The notes beneath the pieces were generated by a model. That model searched no databases. It saw only the letters and a list, made by a program, of their open reading frames with translations, and was not told the origin of the DNA. A stretch of DNA of 64,000 bases, taken from Thermococcus sp. Bubb.Bath. Lineage in GTDB: Archaea > Methanobacteriota_B > Thermococci > Thermococcales > Thermococcaceae. Positions within the stretch are counted from its first letter, which is position 1. Every line of letters starts with the position of its first letter. The stretch covers positions 124,001 through 188,000 of the forward strand of contig NZ_SNUR01000002.1 in assembly GCF_012027595.1 (NCBI RefSeq), read 5' to 3'. Positions 51,017 to 58,852 of this stretch are shown here, piece after piece. A program made the translations under genes and the position numbers.

Positions 51017-51514
51017 ATGGGTATAGACGTGGATGTTATTCATGATGTTGAGACAATGCTTCGGAACCTCAACGGGTACGAGCTCTTGAGCTACGCGATA
51101 TGCAACGAGGACTGTGCTGCCGAGACGTACGAGTGGCTAGCCGAGCGCCTTGAGGGGGACACCTCAGAGGAGTTCCGCAGGCTGGCCGCCGAGAAGAGGA
51201 AGCACGCCTCTGCGATGAGGGAGCTTTTCTCCAGGCTTTACCCCAAGATGAAGCCCCTTGAGTTCAACGCGCCGCCCCTCGATGCCCTCCCCGTGTGCAG
51301 CGAGATGATGAAGTCTGAGGACGCGGAGGAGGCCCTTGCCCTCGCCCTTCTCTCCGAGGCCATAGGAAGGGACATCTACCGCAAGCTGGCCAAGATGGCT
51401 GGGGATGAGGAGGTCATGAAGCTCTTTGAGGAGCTTGCGGATATAAAAGAGGGAACCTACAGGCACCTGCTGGGGATATATGATTCCCTCACCGGCGGTT
51501 CGAAGCCCTTTTAA
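51017..51514 (+). CDS. Ferritin-like/rubrerythrin-type diiron protein
   Basis: A 165-residue four-helix protein. NEDCAAETYEWLAERL and AEKRKHASAMRELF in the first pair of helices, and LSEAIGRDIYRKLAKM and LADIKEGTYRHLLGIYD in the second, hold the Glu and ExxH ligands of a diiron site. There is no rubredoxin domain. ATG 51017 follows GGTGGG; a TATA element (GCGTATATATG) is near 50977. It sits between the two TldD/TldE genes. Confidence 0.82.
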   Translation: MGIDVDVIHDVETMLRNLNGYELLSYAICNEDCAAETYEWLAERLEGDTSEEFRRLAAEKRKHASAMRELFSRLYPKMKPLEFNAPPLDALPVCSEMMKSEDAEEALALALLSEAIGRDIYRKLAKMAGDEEVMKLFEELADIKEGTYRHLLGIYDSLTGGSKPF

Positions 51515-51545
51515 GGGTCCTCCCGAAGGGCCACTGGGTGAGTGA

Positions 51546-52838
51546 ATGCTCGAAAAACTAGTGAGGATCCTCGAAGGGAAGAACGTCGAGTGGGAGCTCT
51601 ACTGGGAGAGCGGACGGAGCGGTTCGTTCAGAATAGAGCGTGAAACCCTTGAGCGCTCCCAGAGAAAGTTCTTCTCCGGCGTGGGACTGAGGGTCGGCGT
51701 TGACGGAAGGGCGGGCTTCTCTTACATAACCGGCCTAAGCCATTCTGAGGAAACCCTGAGGAAGTTCGTGGAGAGAACCATCAAGCTTGCAAAGGTGGGA
51801 AACGTCCCGTTCAGGGGGCTACCCGAACCTGATGGAGTGAAAAAAGTCGATGGCCTGTACGACAGGAGGATAGAGGAGATTCCCTTTGAGGAGGCCCATT
51901 CCCTGGCCGGGGAGTACGCGGGCATGATGGTCGAGTTGAAGCCATCCCACGAATACACGCTTTCCGGCTCGATGGGATTGGCCTACGTTAAGTACGGCCT
52001 TATGAACTCAAACGGCATCTCCCTTGAGGACGAGGGTACGGCCCTCTCGCTTTCCGCTTACGCTGTTCGAAAGGATGGAAAGAGTGGGGATGGGTACTGG
52101 GCCCAGTCGTATCGGAGTCTCGACGGATGGGGGGAGGCTGAAGGTACAATAAAGAGGGCCCTGTCCCTCGCGGATGAGAGCTACCTTGCAATCAGTGGCG
52201 TAAAGTATGAGGGGGAGCTTATGCTCGATGTTGACGTCGTTCAGGCGCTGGTCTCTCTTTTCCTTGAGAACCTGTACGGCGATGCCGTCTACTACGGGCG
52301 TTCGAGGTTCAGGAAGCCGGGCGAGGAAGTTGGGCCGGAGGGCATCACAATAATCGATGACTCGACTATTCCAGGCGGAGTGGGGAGTTATCCCTTCGAC
52401 GGGGAGGGGATACCGGGGAGAAGAACGGTTCTCGTGGAGGGCGGGGTTGTGCGCAGCTTCCTCCTCGACCATACGTACGCCTCGTTCCTTGGAATGGAGA
52501 GCACCGGGAACGCTGTGAGGGACTTCAGAACGATGCCCCACATCGGCTCCAGCAACGTTGTAGTGGAAGCTGGTGAGGACGACCTTGAGGGCTTTGATGG
52601 CTTCGTTGTCTCCAGGGTTTTCGGGGAGCACACCGCCAATCCTGTTTCGGGTGACTTCTCCCTCACCGTGGACATGGGTTACATTGTAAGAAACGGCGAG
52701 AGAACCCCTATTAAAGGTGTTATGTTCACTGGAAACGTTTTCGACCTCCTGAATAATGTCTCGGCCATTGATAAAAAAGTGGAGCGCAGGGGCAGCTTCT
52801 ACGCCCCGCGGATCGTGTCGGGGGGGAAGATAGTGTGA
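51546..52838 (+). CDS. TldE/PmbA-family protease partner
   Basis: A 430-residue TldD-fold protein lacking the HExxxH motif, so the non-catalytic TldE/PmbA type. WELYWESGRSGSFRIERETLERS starts it, and VVEAGEDDLEGFDGFVVSRVFGEHTANPVSGDFSL near the C-terminus is characteristic. It should form a heterodimer with the TldD protein. ATG 51546 follows GGGTGA, 31 nt after the ferritin-like gene. Confidence 0.87.
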   Translation: MLEKLVRILEGKNVEWELYWESGRSGSFRIERETLERSQRKFFSGVGLRVGVDGRAGFSYITGLSHSEETLRKFVERTIKLAKVGNVPFRGLPEPDGVKKVDGLYDRRIEEIPFEEAHSLAGEYAGMMVELKPSHEYTLSGSMGLAYVKYGLMNSNGISLEDEGTALSLSAYAVRKDGKSGDGYWAQSYRSLDGWGEAEGTIKRALSLADESYLAISGVKYEGELMLDVDVVQALVSLFLENLYGDAVYYGRSRFRKPGEEVGPEGITIIDDSTIPGGVGSYPFDGEGIPGRRTVLVEGGVVRSFLLDHTYASFLGMESTGNAVRDFRTMPHIGSSNVVVEAGEDDLEGFDGFVVSRVFGEHTANPVSGDFSLTVDMGYIVRNGERTPIKGVMFTGNVFDLLNNVSAIDKKVERRGSFYAPRIVSGGKIV

Positions 52839-52841
52839 GGC

Positions 52842-53291
52842 TCAGCGTACCACTATCGTGGGCGGCTTTATGAGCCCCACGACCTCCTCCAACAGGGAAC
52901 CAATCCTTGTCTTTCCGCTCTTCCCGAAGGCTCCCATGACGACCAGGCTGTAGTTGCCGCTGTTGGCCTCATTCAGTATCTCGTCCTTTGCCCTGCCTTC
53001 CCTGACCTTTATTGAGCAGTTTACGCCCTCGTCCTGAGCCACGTTGAGGAGGGCCGTCATGATCTCGTGGATGCTCTTCTTCATTTCCTTCCATGCGGTT
53101 TCCTCAAACTTCTGGAGCTCCTCCATGTTTCCCCTCCTCATGCTGAGCTGGAATGCGATGGCCCTCGCTTCTCTCCTGTCCAGGACGGAGTAGAGGATGA
53201 CCTTTGCGTTCTTCCTCTTCGCTATGGAGAACGCCTGGAGGGCGGCCTTCTGGCTCCACTTCGAGCCGTCTATAAGCACGAGTATTCTCAT
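52842..53291 (-). CDS. Universal stress protein, UspA type
   Basis: A 149-residue alpha/beta protein. It begins MRILVLIDGSKWSQKAALQAF, and SLVVMGAFGKSGKTRIGSLLEEVVGLIKPPTIVV near the end has the G-x-x-G-x(9)-G-S/T-like ATP-binding region in altered form. It ends a minus-strand operon USP-transporter-USP. Confidence 0.88.
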   Translation of the reverse strand: MRILVLIDGSKWSQKAALQAFSIAKRKNAKVILYSVLDRREARAIAFQLSMRRGNMEELQKFEETAWKEMKKSIHEIMTALLNVAQDEGVNCSIKVREGRAKDEILNEANSGNYSLVVMGAFGKSGKTRIGSLLEEVVGLIKPPTIVVR

Positions 53292-53300
53292 GTTCTCACC

Positions 53301-54587
53301 TCACAGTCCAACGTACCTCAGCCAGATTATCCCCATCCCAACCCCGACGGTGGCCATCATGATGGTCATACCGACCTTTAGGAAGTCCCCAAAGGTTATC
53401 TTTATTCCTTCCCTATGGGCCATTCCGACGACGACAACGTTGGCGCTGGCGCCGATGGCCGTTCCGTTTCCTCCCATGCATGCTCCCAGCGAGAGGGCCC
53501 ACCAGAGGGGGTACGTGTTCAGCGTCCCTCCCATGGCTTTTATCATTGGTATCATGGTCGCAGTGAAGGGTATGTTGTCCACTATCGCGCTTGAGAATGC
53601 TGAGAACCACGTTATTATCGCTATTGCCTCGCCCTCTCCATGTATGTATCCCATCATCCAGTTGGCTACCTGAGCTATTGCACCAGTCTCTACGAGGGAG
53701 CCTACTATGATGAAGAGACCACCGAAGAAGAACAGAGTTGCCCATTCTACCTTCTCCAGTGCTTCCTCCGGCGATGCTCCGCTCCACAGTAGCAGTATCG
53801 AGGCTCCGGTGAGCGCTATTACCACCGGTTCAACGCCCAACCTGTCGTGGAAGAAGAACCCAACTATTACGAGGCCTATTATCGCCAGGGACTTGTTGAA
53901 GAGCGTTCTGTCACGTATTGCCTCGTCCTCGTTGAGGCTCATTATGCTGAGCTTTATCTTCTCCGTGCGGTCTTTGTGGGCATTCACCGCTCCCCTGTAT
54001 GCGAGGTAGACTATTCCCACTGTAACGAAGAGATCAATGAACGCTATTGGGGCCATGTTGAGTATGAATTCATTGAAGCTCAAACCAGCGGCGGAGCCTA
54101 TCATTATGTTGGGTGGGTCTCCGATGAGCGTGGCCGTCCCTCCTATGTTGGACGCGAAGACCTCCGCCAGCAGGAAAGGCACGGGGCTTACCTCCATCTG
54201 CCGGGTGATGTAGAGCAGCATTGGGGTCAGGAGAAGAACCGTCGTCACGTTGTCTAGGAAGGCGCTGACTACCGCCGTGACAACCGCGAAGAGGAGGAGA
54301 ACCTTCATTGGGTCTCCCTTCGAGAGCTTTGCCGTTTTTATAGCTACGTACTCGAAGAGACCGCTTTCCCTGGCTATGTTAATGACTACCATCATCCCTG
54401 CCAGGAGAAGGATAGTACCCAGGTCGAGGTACTCCGGGAGCTTCTCCCAGGGGACTATGTTCACGATTAGAATCAGAGACGCCCCAACCATCGCCGCCAC
54501 TGTTCTGTGGATTTTCTCTGACATCATTGCCGCGTACACTCCGATGAAGACTGAGAGTGCGAAAATCTCCTGCCCGCTCATGGCCAT
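53301..54587 (-). CDS. ArsB/NhaD-superfamily ion permease
   Basis: A 428-residue membrane protein with about eleven spans. SAFLDNVTTVLLLTPMLLYI, ASNIGGTATLIGDPPNIMIGSAAGLSF and AFSSAIVDNIPFTATMIPMI with GNGTAIGASANVV are the two DNV/DNIP hairpin repeats of this ion transporter superfamily. It could move arsenite, Na+/H+ or an organic anion; no partner ATPase is near. Usp genes flank it on both sides within 10 nt. Confidence 0.88.
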   Translation of the reverse strand: MAMSGQEIFALSVFIGVYAAMMSEKIHRTVAAMVGASLILIVNIVPWEKLPEYLDLGTILLLAGMMVVINIARESGLFEYVAIKTAKLSKGDPMKVLLLFAVVTAVVSAFLDNVTTVLLLTPMLLYITRQMEVSPVPFLLAEVFASNIGGTATLIGDPPNIMIGSAAGLSFNEFILNMAPIAFIDLFVTVGIVYLAYRGAVNAHKDRTEKIKLSIMSLNEDEAIRDRTLFNKSLAIIGLVIVGFFFHDRLGVEPVVIALTGASILLLWSGASPEEALEKVEWATLFFFGGLFIIVGSLVETGAIAQVANWMMGYIHGEGEAIAIITWFSAFSSAIVDNIPFTATMIPMIKAMGGTLNTYPLWWALSLGACMGGNGTAIGASANVVVVGMAHREGIKITFGDFLKVGMTIMMATVGVGMGIIWLRYVGL

Positions 54588-54596
54588 GCTCCCACC

Positions 54597-55142
54597 TCAG
54601 TACACCATCACCGGCTGCTCTATGTGTTGGACTATCTTGATGACCAACGGGCTCACGGGGGAGGTCTTGGAGGTTTCCGTCCCGTATTTTCTGGAGATAA
54701 CGAATAGGTCGTACTTTTCTTCCCGGAGTATAGCCTCTTCACTCTTGTTGCCGAAGATGAGCCTCGACCTTGTTTCAAATCCCAGTTCCTTCAGCTTTCC
54801 ATTGACTTCATCGAGGAAAGTTTCCCCGTAGCTTGTTTCAGCCTCTCTAAACTTTTTGGCTTCCTCCTCTCCAAGGGTGGCGGCTATGAGCATTGCGACG
54901 TTCTCATCCACGGTGTAAAGCAGGCAGACCTCTGCCTCCGGGTACGCTGATATCGCATCGTAGACCTCCTTAGTGGGCTTTTCTGAGTATCGGTCGAACA
55001 CCAGGAGGATGGAGTTTATCTCGGGTATGATCATCTCCTCTTCCGTGAGAAAAAACTCCCTGTATTTTTCGAGTATGCCCTCATAACGCCTCTCGGCGAT
55101 GTTTCGAAACTTTCTGTCTATGAGCTCGCTGAACAATCCCAT
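54597..55142 (-). CDS. UspA-like domain protein, divergent
   Basis: A 181-residue protein with an N-terminal helix (FSELIDRKFRNIAERRYEGI) and then a USP-like fold: INSILLVFDRYSEKP, ELGFETRSRLIFGNKSEEAILREEKYDLFVISRKYG. The ATP-binding Gly loop is absent. It is the first gene of the operon with the permease and the second Usp, suggesting regulation of transport by nucleotide or stress. Confidence 0.8.
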   Translation of the reverse strand: MGLFSELIDRKFRNIAERRYEGILEKYREFFLTEEEMIIPEINSILLVFDRYSEKPTKEVYDAISAYPEAEVCLLYTVDENVAMLIAATLGEEEAKKFREAETSYGETFLDEVNGKLKELGFETRSRLIFGNKSEEAILREEKYDLFVISRKYGTETSKTSPVSPLVIKIVQHIEQPVMVY

Positions 55143-55312
55143 GTCCCATCGCCCCGGTGCACGCGTCAGTGCATTCGGCTTTAAAAGCTATCGTTCATTT
55201 GGAATTGAGTTGAATGGAAAGCTTTCAGTTTTGAGCTTGTTTTTGTGAAATGAGAAAAGCTAACGAAAAAACTTTAAGCATTGAACGAGCACTAACGCCG
55301 GAGGTGATTAAG

Positions 55313-57268
55313 GTGAACCCCAAAAGACTGCTATTCGGCTTTATCCTGTCTCTCTTGGTCATTACTGCAGTCTTTGAGGCAGCAGCACCAGTGGCGGCAC
55401 AGTGCCCGTGTGAGGGACACACCGTCGTTATGAAGGCCCCTGCAGTTTCAAAGACCCCCGAGGGGAACCTTGTCGGCGTTGTAACGACCTTTGTGATAAC
55501 TGTGGCTCCCGGTAGCGGACACGTCTACCTTGAGACTTGGCCTCTTGCCCAGGTGGATATGCAGGCCAGCGCAAGGCTCGCCGCCCAAATAGCGGGTAAG
55601 GTAACCGGCAAGGACATGAGCAAATATGACGTCTTCATTCAGGTTAAGGCTGATACGCCCATTATCGGCGGTCCATCTGCCGGTGGTACGATGACCGTCG
55701 GTATAATCGCGGCCCTTGAGGGCTGGAGCGTCAGGAAGGACGTCATGATGACGGGCATGATAAACCCCGACGGTACAATCGGTCCCGTCGGTGGAATCCT
55801 TGAGAAGGCCTCGGCGGCAGCTTCCGCTGGTATGAAGCTCTTCCTCATCCCCCAGGGCCAGAGGATACAGGTGGTCCAGGAGACCAAGAAGAGGAGCATT
55901 GGGGGGATAATCCAGATAACCACCACGAGCAAGAAGGTTGACGTTGTCCAGTACGCAAAGGAGCGCTGGGGCCTGGAAGTCAAGGAGGTTGCCGACATAT
56001 ACGATGCAGTCTACTACTTCACCGGTCACAGGCTCCCGAAGCCCCAGGTTCCACCCACAATAACAATCGACACCTCATTCCTCAAGGGCGACGCTCAGAG
56101 TGACTATCAGAACACTACAGAGTACTACAACAAAGTTCTGAACGAGCTCAAGAACAGCAACGTGGACTACTCTACCTACTCCGTCCTTATGCAGGCCCTC
56201 GACCAGGCTAAAGGGTTAATAGATGAGGCCAAGAGCGACATCGACTCCGGAATGTACTATACCGCCCTCAGCAAGGACTTCCAGGCGAGGATAGTCATAA
56301 GGGACGTGCAGTGGTACATAGAGGCCAACGACTCCCAGGACATCGCGGCCCTCCTCAACCACGTCCAGAGTGATATAAACTCAATCGAGGCCTTTGTCTC
56401 AAACCTCACGATAAAGGGTTACACGATGCTTCAGGCGGTGGCGGCCGCGGAAGAGAGGGTTGAGGAGGCCAAGAGCAGCCTTCAGGAAGCATGGAAGTAC
56501 TTCTACAACTCCGACTACTGGGACGCCATTGACGATGCCGCCTACGCCTACGAGAGGGCGCTGACTGCCCGCTTCTGGGCTGAGCTTGGCGAGCGCTTCG
56601 CGGGTGGGAAGGTAATTGACAGGGCGTCCCTGAAGGACACCGCCAGAAACTACATCGATGAATCCGACCTTATAATCACCTACATCGAGTCAATGTATGG
56701 AAATGTCCTCGGAAATGGTCTCACTTCAACCATACAGAAGGCTGAGGAGTACTACGACGACGGCAAGTACTCCGCGGCGATATTCACGGCGATGGAGGCG
56801 AGGGTTCGCGGTGAGGTCTTCCTCGATACTCTCGGTATTGACAACATGACCATACTTCGACAAAAGCTCGACGAAATGAAGAACGCCGCCAGAACGGCTA
56901 TTGGCATCGCCCAGGAGAATGGTATTCGCCCCCTCCTCTCGATGGCGTACTACGAGTTCGCTGAGAGCTACGAGAAAGGGAACACGACGGATTCACTGAT
57001 CAACGCTATGATATTCTACCAGTACGCCAGGGAGAGCGCGGGGGTTTTTCTGATAACGCTCCACAATACCGTCAGCACCACGGAGAGCTGGACTAACCCG
57101 TTTGAGGTTCCGACTTCAACTACATCAACAACGTCGACGGTGAACACTACCTCTTCATCGGTGAGCTCCTCTTCTTCCAGCCCTTCGGAGGGAATAAAAA
57201 GCATCTGCGGCCCGGCTTTCATAGTTGGGCTGGCAGTACTGCCGCTCCTCTTCAGGAGGAGGCGTTAA
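55313..57268 (+). CDS. Exported S16 (Lon-type) serine protease with CGP-CTERM anchor
   Basis: A 651-residue exported protein. A signal peptide (residues 1-30, to AAQ) precedes a Lon-type proteolytic domain: GGPSAGGTMTVG with Ser122 and GGILEKASAAASAG with Lys165 as Ser-Lys dyad. There is no ATPase domain. The remainder is helical repeats, then a Ser/Thr linker and CGP-CTERM (ICGPAFIVGLAVLPLLFRRRR). It would act outside the membrane without ATP. GTG 55313 follows GGAGGTGAT; the upstream frame has no support. Confidence 0.88.
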   Translation: MNPKRLLFGFILSLLVITAVFEAAAPVAAQCPCEGHTVVMKAPAVSKTPEGNLVGVVTTFVITVAPGSGHVYLETWPLAQVDMQASARLAAQIAGKVTGKDMSKYDVFIQVKADTPIIGGPSAGGTMTVGIIAALEGWSVRKDVMMTGMINPDGTIGPVGGILEKASAAASAGMKLFLIPQGQRIQVVQETKKRSIGGIIQITTTSKKVDVVQYAKERWGLEVKEVADIYDAVYYFTGHRLPKPQVPPTITIDTSFLKGDAQSDYQNTTEYYNKVLNELKNSNVDYSTYSVLMQALDQAKGLIDEAKSDIDSGMYYTALSKDFQARIVIRDVQWYIEANDSQDIAALLNHVQSDINSIEAFVSNLTIKGYTMLQAVAAAEERVEEAKSSLQEAWKYFYNSDYWDAIDDAAYAYERALTARFWAELGERFAGGKVIDRASLKDTARNYIDESDLIITYIESMYGNVLGNGLTSTIQKAEEYYDDGKYSAAIFTAMEARVRGEVFLDTLGIDNMTILRQKLDEMKNAARTAIGIAQENGIRPLLSMAYYEFAESYEKGNTTDSLINAMIFYQYARESAGVFLITLHNTVSTTESWTNPFEVPTSTTSTTSTVNTTSSSVSSSSSSPSEGIKSICGPAFIVGLAVLPLLFRRRR

Positions 57269-57852
57269 ATCTCCTCCAGCAGCTTCTTTCTCTTTTCCTC
57301 GTACTCCCCCTGGCTTATGACCCCCATGTCCAAGAGCTCCTTGAGCTTCTTCAGCTTCTCCATTGGGTCTTCCTTTTCCTCATTGGCTGGAGTCTGAGCG
57401 GGCTGGTAAGCCGGCATCGTCCTCGTTATGAACTCTTTCGGCTTCTTCAGAACCCAGGTCTCGCTCGTCAGTCCCTTGTTGACCCCTATAGAAACGGGTT
57501 CAACCGCTATGGCATTTAATGCGTCTTTTATGGCGTTTATGGCTTTTCTTGCCTCCTCCTTGTTCATCCAGCCAAGCTTGAGTGTTATATTCTCTTCCCC
57601 TTCAATGATGAACTCTGAGCTCATTATGCCCAGCTTCACCGTTACCTGCTCCAGCTTCTGGTAAGGCAAAGCCTTCAGGTCGTACCTCCCGAAAACCTTC
57701 TCGTCCAGGTATATTATTCTCCTGTCCGTCACGAGGAGCCACTTTGGCTTTTCGAGGCTTATTTTCTTCTTGATGGAAAACAGAACCCTCTCGTTCGGTT
57801 CAATGTGTCTCAGAACAGATTTCGGCAACTGGGGATTTTCTTCGGCTCCCAT
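57265..57852 (-). CDS. PH-domain/SHOCT protein
   Basis: A 195-residue protein. Residues 15-95 (RVLFSIKKKISLEKPKWLLVTDRRIIYLDE ...) look like a bacterial PH-like domain. The C-terminal 35 residues, DPMEKLKKLKELLDMGVISQGEYEEKRKKLLEEI, are a SHOCT domain, a short oligomerisation motif. It overlaps the end of the S16 protease gene by four nt on the opposite strand. Confidence 0.82.
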   Translation of the reverse strand: MGAEENPQLPKSVLRHIEPNERVLFSIKKKISLEKPKWLLVTDRRIIYLDEKVFGRYDLKALPYQKLEQVTVKLGIMSSEFIIEGEENITLKLGWMNKEEARKAINAIKDALNAIAVEPVSIGVNKGLTSETWVLKKPKEFITRTMPAYQPAQTPANEEKEDPMEKLKKLKELLDMGVISQGEYEEKRKKLLEEI

Positions 57853-57944
57853 TATCTCACCTCTATACTCTTAACGCGAAACATCTATATCACCTTTTCC
57901 ATATTCTTATTAACTTTGAGATGAACCTCCTTTGGTGGAGATAT

Positions 57945-58727
57945 ATGGATTTTGAGAGAAAGCCCCTCATCGGGATGGTTCACCTCAAGCCTCTCCCCGG
58001 TTCATACCTCTACGACGGGGACTTTGATTCAGTCATTGAGCGTGCGCTGAGGGACGCTAGAACGTTGGAGGAAGCAGGCTTCGACGCTATAATGGTGGAG
58101 AACTTTGGAGACGTTCCCTTCCCCAAGTACGCCGACAAAACTACCGTCGCTTCTCTTGCAGTTGTAGCGAAGAGCATCAAGGACAAAGTTTCCCTCCCGC
58201 TTGGGATAAACGTTCTCCGCAACGACGGTATAGCCGCTTACTCGGTGGCCTATGCCGTAAAAGCAGACTTTATCAGGGTGAACGTCCTCAGCGGCGTTGC
58301 CTACACAGACCAGGGGGTAATTGAGGGCATTGCCCACGAGCTGGCGATGCTGAGAAAAAGGTTACCCTCGAAGATAAAGGTCTTCGCCGACGTCCACGTC
58401 AAGCACGCCGTTCACTTCTCTGACTTCGAGGACGCCCTTCTCGACACCGTGGAGAGGGGTTTAGCGGATGCCGTTGTGGTCAGCGGGAAGGCGACGGGAA
58501 AGCCGGTTGATGTGGAAAAGCTCGCGCTTGCGAAGAAAATCTCACCCGTGCCGGTGATAGTTGGCTCCGGGACGAGCTACGATAATCTCCCACTCCTCTG
58601 GCCCCACGCCGACGGCTTTATTGTGGGCACGTGGATTAAACGGAGTGGGAAGGTGGAAAATGAAGTCTCCTTGGAGAGGGCGAGGAGGTTGGTTGAGCTT
58701 GCGAAGGCCCTTATAAATTCCCCGTAA
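57945..58727 (+). CDS. BtpA family TIM-barrel protein
   Basis: A 260-residue barrel protein. PLIGMVHLKPLPGSYLY, FDAIMVENFGDVPF, LPLGINVLRNDGIAAYSVAYAV, FIRVNVLSGVAYTDQG and DAVVVSGKATGKPVD match BtpA/SgcQ, whose bacterial member affects photosystem I assembly but whose archaeal role is not known. ATG 57945 follows GGTGGAG. Confidence 0.85.
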   Translation: MDFERKPLIGMVHLKPLPGSYLYDGDFDSVIERALRDARTLEEAGFDAIMVENFGDVPFPKYADKTTVASLAVVAKSIKDKVSLPLGINVLRNDGIAAYSVAYAVKADFIRVNVLSGVAYTDQGVIEGIAHELAMLRKRLPSKIKVFADVHVKHAVHFSDFEDALLDTVERGLADAVVVSGKATGKPVDVEKLALAKKISPVPVIVGSGTSYDNLPLLWPHADGFIVGTWIKRSGKVENEVSLERARRLVELAKALINSP

Positions 58728-58791
58728 TTTTTCCCTTTTATCGAATTTTATTTTGCGAAATGTTTATTACCCAGTAGTGTGTAACTTGTAT

Positions 58792-58838
58792 AAAGCAAAA
58801 CCTCTTACCGCTTTGCTTTTCTGCGGCGGTTTTGCTTT
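58792..58838 (+). promoter_or_regulatory. 5' leader hairpin before the exported-protein operon
   Basis: AAAGCAAAACC (58792-58802) and GGTTTTGCTTT (58828-58838) are perfect 11-bp arms; the 25-nt loop contains a second short pair CCGC/GCGG. It ends directly before the GGAGTG ribosome site of the gene starting at 58853. If transcription starts from a TATA-like GTTTATTAC near 58761, this would be the 5' end of the message. Confidence 0.6.
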
Positions 58839-58852
58839 GGAGTGTGAGAAAA

